From positions 248,001 to 312,000 of the forward strand of contig CAJQUW010005333.1 in assembly GCA_907163375.1 (NCBI GenBank): a DNA stretch of 64,000 nt, written 5' to 3'. A program made the position numbers and the translations under genes. The notes under the pieces were generated by a model. The model made no database searches. It saw only the letters and a program-made list of their open reading frames with translations, and was not told where the DNA came from. This document shows, one piece after another, positions 34,401 to 47,775 of the stretch (position 1 is its first letter; each line of letters opens with the position of its first letter). Source of the stretch: Prostheceraeus crozeri. Taxonomy: Eukaryota; Platyhelminthes; Polycladida; Euryleptidae.

Positions 34401-36119
34401 GGCCCGCCTCTTTATATTTCAACTTCAATGCGATGAATTCATCAAACGGAAGTGATATTCACACTGCTCAGTCGACTCATTTTACTCTAACTTTGCCGTC
34501 CATGCACATTTGAAATGGTTCTACACTGCCAAGAATTTGCATTGAGTGGTAAGGAAATTTGGCTCTTTACCCTGTGGGTCCCTTGCCTGATCATATGCAT
34601 TCTAAGATGTGCTTGCACGACTCTAAGGACCTGAAATAACGAACACACGGATACACGAGCTAGACATGTGGATGTACATGTACATGTAGATATACGAGCC
34701 AGAAAATCTCGATAATCCGAATTCCGTTACGAAAAGTATTTGTTTGGAAATTCTTAATCCGACCAGAATTCTTTAGAAATGAGTTTCTTCTATTTTAACC
34801 GGGAAGTACGCGTTTCTAAACTTCGGACCAAACAGGTACTGTAGCTGATTACTACCAAATTGTGGTCTTTATTCTTTGCGAGCTACCCAATGACTGTATC
34901 ATTGAGTTGTATCCAACAAAATTAATATCTAAAGTGATGACCCGAAGTACTTATGAAAGCCATGTTAGAAGTTTTATACTTTATTAAGTATGCAATGACC
35001 TCTATCTCGATGTTTTGGTTCGAATGCTTTTAGCTGGTGATGAGTAAAACTCTGTCCACTGGTTTGAAATTTAATTTCTCGTAGTAAAATCAAATCTACT
35101 TTCTTCGACCTTGAATCATAGCAGCTTAACTTTAAATCTCCCTAGTGGAAATTGAATCTCATCACTTCGAAATTAATCTGTCATATTCAAACCTTGAGAA
35201 TTAAAAGTGATGAAAGGACATAATGTCATCATTTGTCTAAGCCTCAAGAGATCGTCTATAGATCAGACCTTGTGATAGTGTGACTGATGTAGATGAAGAC
35301 AGCACCCCAGAATCGTCTTTCGTTCAGACGCAATGCAATAATAACACTATACGACGTACTCTTGAAATTCGTGACTTTTGTATCTCGCTTGACTTGAACA
35401 GCGACGAAGCTCCATTTTCAAGTTGTATTCCTGAACGAGGCAACGTCTCGCGTTTGTGGATTAGAGGATAAACAAACACAATCATCACTTCTGGTGCAAC
35501 GAAAATCGTTCTGAGATCTTCATTGAGATACCTCCAGTTTGAAGATCTTTACTCGTGTAGACCACAGATTTTGATAATGCAACGGATTTACTACTATTTC
35601 CATGATTTACTGATCCTGGCAGTGAAGTCCATCTGCAGAATGTTTACAACAACGGCTAAGATGTTCGCCTGAAGAAATCTTGTGACATGTTTATGCGACT
35701 TAAACTACTGCCATAATACCGCGAGTAATAATCATAAAAAAAACAATAAGCAATCAGTAATCACCAATTGTCTTAAAACTATAAGTCACGACATTTGAAC
35801 ACGCAACCTGCGTGCTTCATGTGAAAAGCATATGATCCACAGATATCATCAGGTGAATGAAGAATTGAAAAGTTGACGGTTAGAGAACCATAGATCATCG
35901 AACAATCCTACAATCACTCTTCAAAACTTTCAAAATATTTCATTACAGTTGACAAATGATCGTATTCAGCATCATTACCTACCACGCACCAGATTCATGT
36001 GAAGTCGAAAAATAAAATCATCTCTAAGTAGCATATTTGTGATTTTATGGAATATACACTAATCACAAAAATGTCTGTCACATTTTGAATTGCTTTCTTA
36101 TGTCAATAGGTGACATCGC

Positions 36120-36124
<5 letters not shown>
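34401..36124. other. No gene recognised
   Basis: Unique AT-rich sequence; the frame at 35280-35471 is unsupported. Confidence 0.4.

Positions 36125-36162
<38 letters not shown>
36125..36162. repeat. (AT)19 microsatellite
   Basis: Uninterrupted AT dinucleotide tract of 38 bases. Confidence 0.98.
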
Positions 36163-36166
<4 letters not shown>

Positions 36167-37950
36167 ACATAGAACACTCTAAATGTCATGGATAAGTTAG
36201 TCATTGAATTGAAATATATTTCGATGAAAACTATGAGATGCACTGGTATTAGAAAGTTTTGATTTTGAAGTTAATTGTACTCAAGCATGCCTACACGATC
36301 AACGAAATGATGACAGCAAAACTGTGCGATAAAATTGGAATAGAAAACAAAGGTAGCTAAAGAAAAGATGGCTTATAGAAGAGGTTTTGGTTTTTCAGTA
36401 ATGAAGTTGGCAGCATCAGAAATTGTGTGACTTCAGAATTTTTCAAAAAGAATCATTTAAAGGTAGAGATCGAAACTCAAAACGAGATTTAATGAAAAAG
36501 ATCTACAATCCGCCGTACATAGCAACCGCCCACTGCTTGGAGCAAGTTTCGAAAATTGCGGAATGACAGGCGGATGCCTCAAAAACGGATGAGTGAATGA
36601 AAACTGAGAGCTCCAGATAAGGTATAAAAAGATATAAAATAGTTCACCAAATGGTTGAAACTAGATGAAATGAATGTTACGGTACATACAATATGCAATT
36701 TGTCCTTAAGTATCACTGGAAGAATGATTTGAGTAATTAAATGTCTTCTTTAGTCTTCTTTACAACAGGCTTATCGGATGACAACAGAAAAGGCTAGAAA
36801 CGTTAGTATTTCCCGTTATAATTTGAATCAAATATTGTTGAATATCTCTTAATGTTTTCATTTCGGAGTCCAGACATCATCTTATCCGTGTATTGATTAA
36901 ATTTGGACCCATGAGTATTATTGAATGATTGTCGGTGGATTGCATGCAATACTTTGCAAAACGTGAAGGATTTCATAAGTAAAGAAATCATATTCTTCAT
37001 ATATGACGAAAATTAGATTGATAAAGTTTATGAAAGAACTGCAATTGGTTTCTTTGAATTAGAATCGTTATTGAAATCGTGTAAATCAATGATTCGTTAT
37101 CGAAGGTGTCGTCAGTGGAAGGGCTCTTTGAGTGTCTTCATTTCTTCCGTCTGTGGAATGCTGAATTCTGGTTTCGTCACAATTCATTTCCTTTTTGCCG
37201 TCATTATTGTTTTCAATTTCTTCTCGTTCAACAGGAAATTGTTAGTTTTACAACAGTCCTTCATAGATTTGATTTCTTCATTTTCATCTTCTGAAATTTC
37301 GTAATTAATTAATGTCGTCATCAGATGAATGTAGATAACATCTTTTCCGCGTATTTTATTTCTGTTTTAATTTCCTAGTAAATTTTTAATTCTGTAATAC
37401 ATCGACTTCTTTGTAATTGTCGTCGAATTCCTATCCAGAATCTTTGTTGTGGATTAAATTTTAGACTTTTCCAAATTTTGAAGGCCACTGCAATTTTGTT
37501 GTTCTTCAATATTTTATTGATTTGATGAGCGCGTTGCTTGCTTTCACTAAATTTGATTTAAACTCAATATGAGTATGTGAAGACCTTCCTGTTTCCTTGC
37601 GACTTCAAACTTAGCAGTTGCAATTGTATGTTTTCTCATCACATTTTCATATTTTGTCACCACTTTCATTCTGGTCCTCTTGTAGACCTTCATTACTCAC
37701 TTTGATGGACTAGATCCCGTGATCAACTAATCAGAAGGCGAAGCCCATCTTTGGCAAGTAGAATGTCATAAGATTTATCCGATAGATCAAGGAATGAATG
37801 ACACGTTAACTATAATGGGAATATTTCAAATCACAAATCAGCATTGTAAATAATCTTGAATGATTTATATTAGTGATACCTAAATCGATTAGTTTGAGCC
37901 TAATCTCATCCTTTAGTGAAATGCTGCTCAATATTCAATAATTCCTACAG
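36163..37950. other. No gene recognised
   Basis: AT-rich unique sequence; no supportable exon or repeat. Confidence 0.4.
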
Positions 37951-37954
37951 ATTA

Positions 37955-39070
37955 GGATTCAATAAATCCCCGAGATTGGGATTTAAATGTATTGATTTAA
38001 ATGCATAAGTGGGGTTCTAAACACGGATTTAGATATTATCCCTTGACTGTCAATCCCGGAGTTGGAGGGTCAAAATCTCGGGATTGAGATTTTAACAAAA
38101 TAGCAATGCTCCGTCAAAAAGAGAAAAAAATTCACGAACACGAAACCACTGCAAATCCACACTCAACAGAGGTAAGCTTTTCACACCAATAAAATCGTCA
38201 ACGTTGCGCTTTTACAATCGACTGAGAGGCAGGCTTTTTGCCTAAAGGGCATTGAATTCGAGCTTTTCATTTGCTAAGGCTGATTATATCTAAAAGTCTG
38301 ATCAACATAAGGATAAACATTAGGAACGTAAGGAAGTACACAGTGCCGGGGCAGAACTCGAGCTAATCCTCGGGATTGAGATCTTTCGGAATCAAATTAT
38401 TCACTTAACCATAGATTTTGTTTGCATTATCAGCCTTTGGTTAAAACTTCATCCCGGGATCGAGCACATCCATGTTCTGGAAGAATTCCTCTCATTTGAC
38501 CACTGCTGTTGTTATTCACAGCTTGCAGCTAAATGGCATGTATGATATCCTTCAGTCCTGCATTCCCGAGATTCGGGTTCTTCTGGATTTTGGAATCCTT
38601 TTCTGCCAGTGAACTCATAAAGCAAATACTTATAAATTCGATAGCCTTGCCATTTTACATGTAGCTGCATCTGGCATGTTTATATTGTGTAAATCTCCAT
38701 CCCGGGGTAGAGCTTGCAATCCCAAATCCCAGGATCAAGAGAATTCTGTAATTTGTATGCAGATTCTAATCCCAGGTGAACTCTACCACATGGATGACTC
38801 TACCAACACCACCGTCAATTGCAAGGCAAGGAACTCCCGGCCGTTCCCAGTAAACCTGGAATCTACTGTAAGTCTTGTCAATGCAGTTACTACGAGTCGT
38901 TCGTAAACCGACTTTCGATAATTCCGAATTCCGGCCAATTCCACATCATGATATCCCTCATTACCAGCATGCATCTGTGCCCTGCAATAGAATATTTGCG
39001 ATTCTACTCGTTCCCTGGGACTGAACTCTCCCGTGATTTTGGAATTCCTACGTATAGGTTATTGAATTCC
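37955..39070. repeat. Patch of scattered CCCGGGAT-like palindromes
   Basis: Ten or so variants of a short palindromic motif, AATCYCGGGATTGAGAT, occur at irregular spacing in both orientations (for example near 37966, 38053, 38074, 38366, 38451, 38563, 38700, 38735, 38768 and 38834). GAATTCC-type palindromes are mixed in. The sequence between the motifs is unrelated, so this is not a simple tandem repeat. The overlapping frame at 38819-39172 has no recognised domain. Confidence 0.5.
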
Positions 39071-39172
39071 TTCTCCTTGCGTTCGCCTCAACTTCATAGG
39101 AGGTACAGTTTGGTTCTCATGTACTCAATTATCGTCCCGTTAGCACGTCTGAGTACACATCAGCTGAAATAG

Positions 39173-40584
39173 TTTCAAATCACAGAGTGTAGAATTGCAA
39201 ACCAGTGTGAATTGAAACCTGCGGATGCATGAAACTGAGAACTTGTTGATAACACTGAATGCAATTTCACAAAGCGATAGATTTGAGATAATGGACAATT
39301 TGCCATTCAGTTGAAAATGTGCTCTGAAATCCATCAGACGACTGTAGGTTAATTTATTAACTTTCATAATCGAAAATGGATGAAATGAATGGATTCATCA
39401 TCATGTGATTGACATTTGCTATGGAAGACAATAGGTTTTGATTCTCCTTTTTCGCTGATGGAAGATGGAAGGATTTGTGTGGTTTTATCAATTACGTTTC
39501 ATTTATCATTTGAAATGCGCCATCGAGTGTCTCTGTGCTAGGAAGCGAACGGGACTCGATTATATTATTCACTTGGGTGGGTCTTCCTAATAATGATCAA
39601 TTCAGATCGTGTGGAGAAGTTTCGGTATGGCTTGTATGATTGAGTTCATGTCTTGTGTTGAGATTAATTTTGTTTGTTAAAGAAGCTTGAGTGAATGCAG
39701 GAATGCGCAACAGACGCGCTGATTGGATTTCTGAAATTGCTTACGAAAAAACAGCTGTTAAATTTAACATCCAATAAAGATTGAAGATGGTAATGATGTT
39801 GTCATCAGCAAGGTATTTGATTTATTAGATTTCGAAGTGTATGATGACGGAGTAGGTGACGGAATCTGATTGCTGCATGCCATCAATAGTCATTCCCAAT
39901 AGGGTGTGGCGGATTAGACAATCGATGTCGAAATCGCTGACATTATTAAAGATCGGGGAAGCTCATTTCGATCCGAAATTTTGTATTGGAAGTGTATTTA
40001 TGAAGGAAAATAATAATCCTCTCTTTTAAACGAAAAGAAGTCAAAATCTATTTATCGCATTTGTGATCAACTTTCGATGTTATTTTCTTCTAATTGAAAT
40101 TTAATAAATTACTCTCAACCAGTACATATAAATCATTCACAACCATCATTTGGCCTTGATGAATCCTGCACATGAGACGTGTAGAATGCTATCCTGTACC
40201 AGTAAATTGAACATTTAACATGTCAGATGAACTCAGCAGCACACTGTAAACTGTACACCGCCAATAACAGCTATAATAACCGTTAAACTTAACAGGATTG
40301 CTTCACAGTTATATCTGTATAAATGATGACGTCACACTTGATTGATGACGTGATAGTTAAGATCCGTTGATATCATGTAAACAGCGTCTGCTTTTACTGA
40401 TATTTTTGGTTCAAACTGTAAATAACAGTGAAACTAATTCAACCATCCAGGCGGGCTTCAACAAGATTGAGAGGACCAAGAGGGTATGCAAGCATCTCTG
40501 GGATTGCAATCAATTGTAATGGATTTTGCTGTTTGCAGTTACAGTGCAGCAACTGCGTAAACATGCTACCGTCATATTTAAAAA
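39173..40584. other. No gene recognised
   Basis: Unique AT-rich sequence. Confidence 0.4.
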
Positions 40585-40735
40585 AAGACTTGTGGTAGAG
40601 TGCTCGCTCTGCCTCCGGGAGACCTAGGGTCAAACCAAAGGCTTTTAAAATAGGTGCACTCTGCATTCTTGCTAAACCCACAGCACAAAAAGAATGACAG
40701 GGAGATAAATAGCAACTCGGTTACATGGAATAAAA
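40585..40735 (+). repeat. tRNA-derived SINE fragment
   Basis: TGTGGTAGAGTGCTCGCTCTG, an anticodon-arm-like segment, and GACCTAGGGTCAAACC resemble a diverged tRNA head. The following CTTTTAAAATAGGTGC and GGGAGATAAATAGC recall a SINE body (CTTTAAAATTGG...GGGAGATA) seen in other invertebrates; that link is from memory and tentative. Confidence 0.45.
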
Positions 40736-43449
40736 GATTCGTGCCCAATGTACTTTTGAGTATAAACAAAGTTAATTTATTTTATTATATTTTATGCTAA
40801 TTGCAACTAATTACAAAAAGCTATTAAAACTACACTTACGATTTATAATTCTGATGACTCTTTCGAAATCGTCAAGGCATTCTTCGTTCATCCATTCATG
40901 CTCTTTCTACAATACTTATCGCGACCTTCGATTATATTTCTCGAAAAGTACTCAGCGGGTAAACCGCTTCATTTCTTTGATAAATGTTCTTTTCAATATC
41001 ATCTTAGATTGCTAATTAATGTATTTATCATGTTCGTCTTGTCTTTATGTCTTCTTATAAGATGCAATAATGACATGATACGCAAGTATCAGTTCACAGA
41101 ATAATTTTATTTGCTCTTTTTCAATAAGAATTGCCATTTCAGGTTGAGATAATGTCCCACTCTGTAAGTGCACACATTTTCATATTAATGACTCGAAAAT
41201 GGCATTTTCTAACATCAGAGTGAGTTGGGTGCATTAAGAAGTACAAAACAGACGGAAGACTTAGTATTTACAGCATGGATGACTTGTCACATATCAAGAG
41301 GCTGATTGACATCAACTAGATGATTGTGAGGACTATGATTGACGTATGATGATGACATGCTGGTAGTGTCCTTCTGGATGTTCTATTATTCAGAGCGAAA
41401 GTTATGTCATTACAATTGAAGGTTAAAATTCATTATTCCGACTCCTTCCAAGGTTTTATGTTTGTCGAATTGACGTTCAGTGAATACTAAGATTCCGATG
41501 ACGACAGATTGAAGAGTGCTTCTCTAATGTCATCATCTCAGCATTCGGAGAAGATCCTGCCTCAGAGATGGATTCATTTGCGTGTGGGTTTGTCTAGAGC
41601 GGACACACTTCCAGCCATTGTATGCAACGGTAGCAAGCGACAGAAATTGAGAGAGAGACTGACGCTCTTTGACTTGTGTGATTGGCCAAGCGCGCGCAAT
41701 TCGCAAGGAAAGTTGTATTAGGGAACACACGAGCTTCAACAGTCAGATTGCAGGCGGACCAGTCAAGTGAAAATTATCTATCGTTGACTCAACTTTCCTC
41801 CGTGATAAATTCGTCAAATGGAAACAATATTCACACCGCTCGACTCCTCATGATCTAATTTTATTGACTGTTAATGTGGTGTCAATCTTCAGGCTCGTCA
41901 GAATTCAGGCTTAAATTTGCATTTCGTCCAGTGGAAAATTTATCTTCTTGTCCCTCGAGACTAGTTGTGGCTGTGACCATCAGCATTGAGGAAAAGTCAT
42001 CTCTAGACCCAAACACGCAGACAAGGCAATTCAACTCTGTAGATTATTTAGACAAAATTTAGATTACGAGGATGTAGACAATTTATATCATGCACAGGAC
42101 TCGCCGCCCATGGTCAAGCGTATTGCATCCTCAGCCAGTCTATCTGTTCAAGTGCAATAACAAAATGCTGCTTACCTATTCTTGATCGTCTTGGAATTAA
42201 ATATTCTGTCTTCAGTTAGAGCATGTGAAGTTATCTCAAACTATAACATTACGATGAATTATTTTCAATACGAAAATAAGCAAGTCTATAATAGTAAAAA
42301 CACAAACACGGCTGAACACGACACGAAACTCGGTCGACCTCTAGTCGGAACTTCTTACTCGCTGTGGCTACAGTTTCTGGCTACATTCTTATTCACAACT
42401 GTTCAAGCACTTGAAGTATTTGGAACAGCATGAATGTTGAATAATACTTTTTGAAATCTCATTGAGAGGGAAAAAGTGTTGGTTGTCATCATTGCCGGTT
42501 CATTTTTTGAATTGTGCTTTCCTCTATGCTTCATAAACTCTTAAAGAAGAAAGTTTGATGAGAAATCAATAAGTATTTGTTTGATGGACTTTTCTTACCA
42601 TTTTTATTGTAGTATCATCGCACAACTTGCCAATACGCAGCTCGAAACTGCAGCTATACGAAAATAATCAACTTTATGAAAAATGATTGCTAAATGCGAT
42701 CGTTTAATTACTTTCGAAAACTGAAGATTTATTTCGCTTGATTCGAAACTTTTTAAGGAAATGTTGATGAGACGCTGAGAGATGCCTTGTAGCAAAGGAA
42801 AGTGCACTGATATGCAATGATGCTGATACGTGTGAATGTCTTTCGCATGCTTACCATTTCGATATGAGCATCTCTAACTGCACTACTTAAATAAAGACTT
42901 TGATGGAAAATCTTAGGGAACAGACAGCAGAAATGAATGCGAAAAGTTAGCTCAAATTGTGAAGAAAATTGAAGAAAATTTTTCTTAGAAGTCTACGCTG
43001 ACTGATGTCATTACATTATTAAACTAATTTCAAATATGCATTATCAAGAACGATGCTGCATAAGGGCGATGAGAAAGAGTTCAAATTCTACACTTGTTCA
43101 GATATCAGGCAAAGGATGAGATGGAAGCCTATCAGAAATTCACTGAATTTGTTATGAAATTGCAATAAAAGGACGGGTTTTCATTCTCTCGAAGAATGAC
43201 ATGTTCAATCATTTTTCAAACTCCAACGACGGAACTGCGTCGGCCTGTTATTAGTTAATATCAGCAACAGATCGGGCCGGCTCTGGTCCTGGATTTGTGG
43301 AAGCTATAGCGGTCCTAGACCGGGCCGTTGTTTCCTTGACGTCTTCTTGAACTAGAAAAACTTATTTTATACTACACCGATGCACAATCGAGATTGATTG
43401 GTTCGGCTTGCATTCATGTCAATCATGACGAAAATTTAGTAGGTTCCAT
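40736..43449. other. No gene recognised
   Basis: Unique AT-rich sequence; none of the short frames shows a domain. Confidence 0.4.
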
Positions 43450-43660
43450 GGTCTCCGTGGTCATACTTAGTGGTCTCTGTGACACAGAGTTTAGTGCTTG
43501 ACCTAGCGATCTTCTGGTCCTGAGGTCGAGCCCCAAAAGTGTCATTGGAAGTCATCAGGAAGGGCATCCGGACAAGATCTCAACGCTCCGGAAAAGTCTG
43601 AATATGTCAGCAGCTTCCAATCTCCCTTATATGGGGGAGTAGTGACGCTATACCATTCAT
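43450..43660 (+). repeat. tRNA-derived SINE, family B
   Basis: A family B copy: TCTGTGACACAGAGTTTAGTGC head, GTCATTGGAAGTCATCAGG, GAAGGGCATCCGG body and GGGGGAGTAGTGACGC end. The A box has changes relative to the 14.1 kb copy. Confidence 0.82.
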
Positions 43661-44681
43661 TCATCATGACGAATGCCACTATTATTTGACTTGATTGTTA
43701 GGATCCGTTGTGATTAAGATACGAACTTCTCTGACACTCAGTACAATTATCGCCCAGATTTTCTCAAAGGATAGAAATGCTAGTGCGTTGAGCACAGAAC
43801 ATGAAATGACTAACGATTCTTTCCAGATGTGACGTAATTTGTACAGCATTTTGGCGAGATGGGTTGTTGATCATTTGGAAATATCCTTCTTGTACACAAG
43901 CCATAATTATCGTTTGTTAAAAAATGCAAGCACGCGTTCTTATAGTTCGACTTATCAATGTGTGTGTGTATTTACCAATGTGAATGCATGCACTTGCCAT
44001 ATTCAGTTACTATATTTAAGTGGAGGGTGTGTAGGTGCCTATGAATGCTCTTAATGACCTCTAAAATGAAAATGTCGTGGATTGTCTGACCACTTTCCCA
44101 CTTAGAGTAAAACGAGAAAGCAAATAATCGCTGTTAAAAAGTGTCTTTTCGAGTGGCCATGTATTTTGTTAATGAAGACATCCGAGCAAAAACCATGCTG
44201 AGAGGTGCTAGAAATGGCTTCACAGTCCCGTGTGGACTGTCTTTGACACATAGACTTGCGCGCCCAATAGCAGTTTCAGGGACTAATACTCCAGTTAGCA
44301 AGCTAACTTCGTTACATTACTGAATGACGACCCAAAATCTCAATCTCATGCCTCCGCTCACTTCGCAATTTTCATATTTCACAATCTACCGAATGTTTTA
44401 GGAAATTTTAAATTGAATGTCGATCCGTGTACATTCGTACGACCATAAGAAGTATGGCAAAAACTGTTCGGTGTGATTTTCACCCGAAATTTATATCTGC
44501 AAGGGGACTGAGCTGAACTCTCCACGTGCATATGCCAGATATTAGCTATTTACACGTACACTGACTGCTAAGGCTTGAAATACGAAAATAAGCCGTACAA
44601 AGAGGCTGTGCGTGATGAAACTCCTTTTCCACTATTTTTCGGGAAGAATAGAAAATTTTCGACCTCAAAACTTTTTATCTA
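43661..44681. other. No gene recognised
   Basis: Unique AT-rich sequence. Confidence 0.4.
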
Positions 44682-45117
44682 CCGGGTGAGTCAAAAGTAT
44701 TTGCCAACTGAGAAAGAACCTCCTAATTCAGTGAAAAACGCTTATATTATGTTCATTTGTAAGCATAACTATTTCATATCATTGTGAAAGTCGAAATTCG
44801 AAAGTCCTCCATCATTGTCAATGCAACCCCGACATCATTTTATAAAAACAAGAAAGGTTCTTCTGAACATATTCAATGGGATATTTTCAATTTCGGTGAC
44901 AATTTTGTCATTGAGACCAGCTACTGAATGGAATCTTGCTCCATTGACATAGACTTTTGAGCGCAGATACGACCACAGCCAATAGTCGCAAGCACTTGCA
45001 GAAGTCTATGGCTTACAAGGAACATAGAAAGTGTTTGCTGTTTTTCACTTCAATATACTGTCAATATGTCCTTAATCAACAGGTTGTTGAATTGTCAAAG
45101 ACTTTTGTCTCGCCCGG
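44682..45117 (-). mobile_element. mariner-like relic
   Basis: 436 bp bounded by TA at 44680-44681 and 45118-45119. The inverted ends are CCGGGTGAGTCAAAAGTATT (left) and, inverted, CCGGGCGAGACAAAAGTCTT (right). TA target and CCGGG..GA.(T/A)CAAAAGT ends fit Tc1/mariner. The minus strand retains the last part of the transposase. About two-thirds of a normal element is missing. Confidence 0.82.
44835..45008 (-). pseudogene. mariner transposase, C-terminal remnant
   Basis: The minus-strand frame reads CDYWLWSYLRSKVYVNGARF, then KIVTEIENIPLNMFRRTFL to a stop. This is the end of a mariner-type transposase: the Asp of CDYWLW corresponds to the third catalytic Asp of the D,D34D triad (SPDL.P.D..LW), followed by the usual LK..VY and the C-terminal helix. 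The N-terminal DNA-binding domain and the first two catalytic Asp residues are gone. There is a stop just upstream in frame. Confidence 0.75.
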
Positions 45118-45119
45118 TA

Positions 45120-46949
45120 TAATTGACCTACTGAGATCTCATTAGTGCCTTCTGCATCAACTTTAAATCCTTCAGCTAAGTGTGATAGCATATTAGTGTG
45201 ATGACAATTTACGTGAAAATTGTAGCTCCTTACTCTCAAAGTTATTAAATTGAAATATGAAAAAAGCAGGAAAGACATGGAAAACACAATAGTTTCTAAA
45301 ATTGAAGATTTTGAAAATTATAAACGTGCTAAATTAACTAAAATGATCCTTGTGCACGATAACATGACCTCAATACTTCAAACATTTGCCTTTCTTAACT
45401 CAAAGTCACGAATTGGATTTAGCTGCAACATCTTCAACTAATCTTTAGCAGATCTTTAACAACAAATTCTCAAAGTAGAAGTCTGACTGTATCTGTGAAT
45501 ATTTGCCAAGTGACACTAGGTAATGGCATGTTTGGCATCAAATGACACGACATACAATTCAAGTTACTACAATGTCTTAACTCAGCGAACAGATGACTTC
45601 CAATTTACCCTTCTCCTCAACAATGGATCCACAATCTGCAATGAAAATATATTACCTTTCAAATCACAGCCTAAATCTTTCGATCTAGGCATTATATGCA
45701 TTGCTACTGAACATAAAATCTATGATGTCAAAAATCCAACATTTGATCTGTAAAAGACTAAAATCTATGATAATTTTCTACATAGCCCATACAGCTCAGA
45801 ACACTAAAGTATGTCAAGCTTGAGATATCTGCGTGTCCAAATTACAGGTCATAGGAATCACCTCGATTCACTGGGAATGCGAAGATGGACGATGAAATGC
45901 TCCTATCTCAATGGTATTACATAGCAAATTAGACGGCCTTAATCATGCAATTAAGGCCGTCTAATTTGGATTTGGAGATATATGAACGACTTTCATAGAA
46001 ATATGACAGGTGAAATATCGGCTGATAACCCTACTTACTCAGTAACAGTGCACTGCCTACATATCTTTACTACCTACATCAATGAAATCTTCTTCGACTA
46101 CTTATAATCAAGTAAATACATGTGCTATTAATAGAAATTCACAGATATCGCAAGTGTAAAATATTGCCTATTTGATGATATCTGAATATGATATGTGATA
46201 TCAGAGAATGTTTTCGGATTCATATCCTGTTGATGTTTAGTATCATGCGGATGCCGTGGATAATTTTAGAATACTCGCAATTGAGTCAGTTTGTCAATAA
46301 TTTGATAGTCTCGAAAAAGTCAGGGAAACGAAGGCTGTATTCGATGGGAACCCTGGAATGTCAAGAGTAATTATAATTTCGGTTGATTGACGACGTTGAA
46401 CAATCAAAATTTCCAATTACAATTTCTACTCGACGAGGATTTTGTTGACAGCGCAAAAGGCAATGTCACGCACATTGTATTGAAATGATGTCATTTCATA
46501 TTGTCACATATTGCTATATTCGCAAGAGTTGTGCATGTGCAAAACATGTGAATCGTGACTTCAGAGATTTTTCCAAACCTGCCAACATCTTGCTGACAAA
46601 TTGTAGAAATTTTCGAAAAATCGTAGAAGCAGAAAATTGTAGACGGAATTGCGGGTTTTGAATGATGAGGCAAGGTCGAAATTGAAACTATGACTTCAGC
46701 GTTAGTCCGCCTTGTATTTGCGGCTTTTTAAAGTAAAGCTGTCATCCTAGTTTGATGGAATAAATAATTACAGCAGTTAATGAAATACTTATAATCATTA
46801 TATTCCGTGAAAAGAGAATTTTCGAAATAATGTCTATGTCTTGTAAGTTCTGATGAGCCTCTCGCTTAACCATATCCACCAGGTCTTATTGATGATGTTA
46901 AGCATTTGAAACCAGTTCGTGTGAGCGTGACTTTCAGACAGGAAGTCGA
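45120..46949. other. No gene recognised apart from the hairpin
   Basis: AT-rich unique sequence. The 76-codon frame at 45523-45753 has protein-like character but no domain or splice context. Confidence 0.4.
45925..45968. repeat. Perfect 19-bp hairpin with 6-nt loop
   Basis: CAAATTAGACGGCCTTAAT, loop CATGCA, then the exact inverse. No mismatches in the stem. The flanks do not extend the pairing. Confidence 0.97.
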
Positions 46950-47245
46950 TTGGCAGCATCCGAAAAACACGGCCTTGAGAACATCTCAGATATCTTGAGA
47001 AGGCAAAGATTACGTTGGTCATGCCACATGGTAAAAGGAGAAGTGACAGAGTGGATCGGAAAAGAGAAGCGGTACGGCAAGAAAAGTCCTGGAAAACGTG
47101 GTGAAAAAGACTTCGGACGTTTTGGATCACAGGAAACGGACGTCCATGATCTATCGAATTGGAGGTTCATAGTCTAGCAGAAATCGTTTGACCCAGTGTC
47201 TTCTGTAAGCAATGGACGCAAGAATAGATATGTGAGTGAGTGAAA
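46950..47245 (+). mobile_element. RTE-type LINE, 3' end fragment
   Basis: GLENISDILRRQRLRWSCHM and VTEWIGKEKR, then the SPGKRGEKDF and DVHDLSNWRF segments, keep the order of the RTE C terminus (LRR.RLRW.GH, W, GKR.RG, D.. DR..WR). It ends near a GTGAGTGAGTGAAAT tail at about 47235. Confidence 0.75.
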
Positions 47246-47614
47246 TGTCCGCATAAATCAATCCAGAGTGCTAGATTTTGTATATCGCTCGGCATTTCAG
47301 AGAGAAAAAATTGTGAAGACTGTTTTACACCCTGAATTTATTATATGTCGGTCGGCAAGTCTGCTCACATGGGAGGCGGAGTCTGAATCCGTCGTTGACC
47401 GATCAGGAAATTTCTATCACCAGTAGTCTCTCCCGTGGCTTGGAAAATTGGATCGTCTGATTGGTGTTTTAATTATCGCAAATTCATGGTATTCATCCTT
47501 CGACTATCTTATGCTTATGTTAAACTGCACATTATCTGTAATTTGATAACACATTGCACATTCGTATCCGTATTCAGGCACCGTTTCACTTGAATTATAC
47601 AATCCTCATATTCA
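47246..47614. other. No gene recognised
   Basis: Unique sequence between an RTE tail and a SINE. Confidence 0.4.
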
Positions 47615-47775
47615 TGTCTCTGTGACACAGTAGTTAAGTGCTTGTCCTAGCGATCTTCTGGTCAAGAGGTCGAATCCCGAAAGTGTCATTGGAAGTCGGC
47701 AGGAAGGGCATCCGAACTAAAACTTCTCAACGCTCCAGAAACGTCTGACTATGTCAACACCATCCATGCTTCATC
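47615..47775 (+). repeat. tRNA-derived SINE, family B (3'-truncated)
   Basis: TGTGACACAGTAGTTAAGTGC head, GGTCGAATCCCGAAAGTGTC, AGGAAGGGCATCCG, GTCTGACTATGTCAACACC. The usual GGGAGTAGTAACGC end is missing. Confidence 0.82.

Noticed and set aside
40235-40435. Possible inverted pair CACTGTAAACTGT / TAACAGTG
   Set aside because: Match is too short and imperfect to claim an element.
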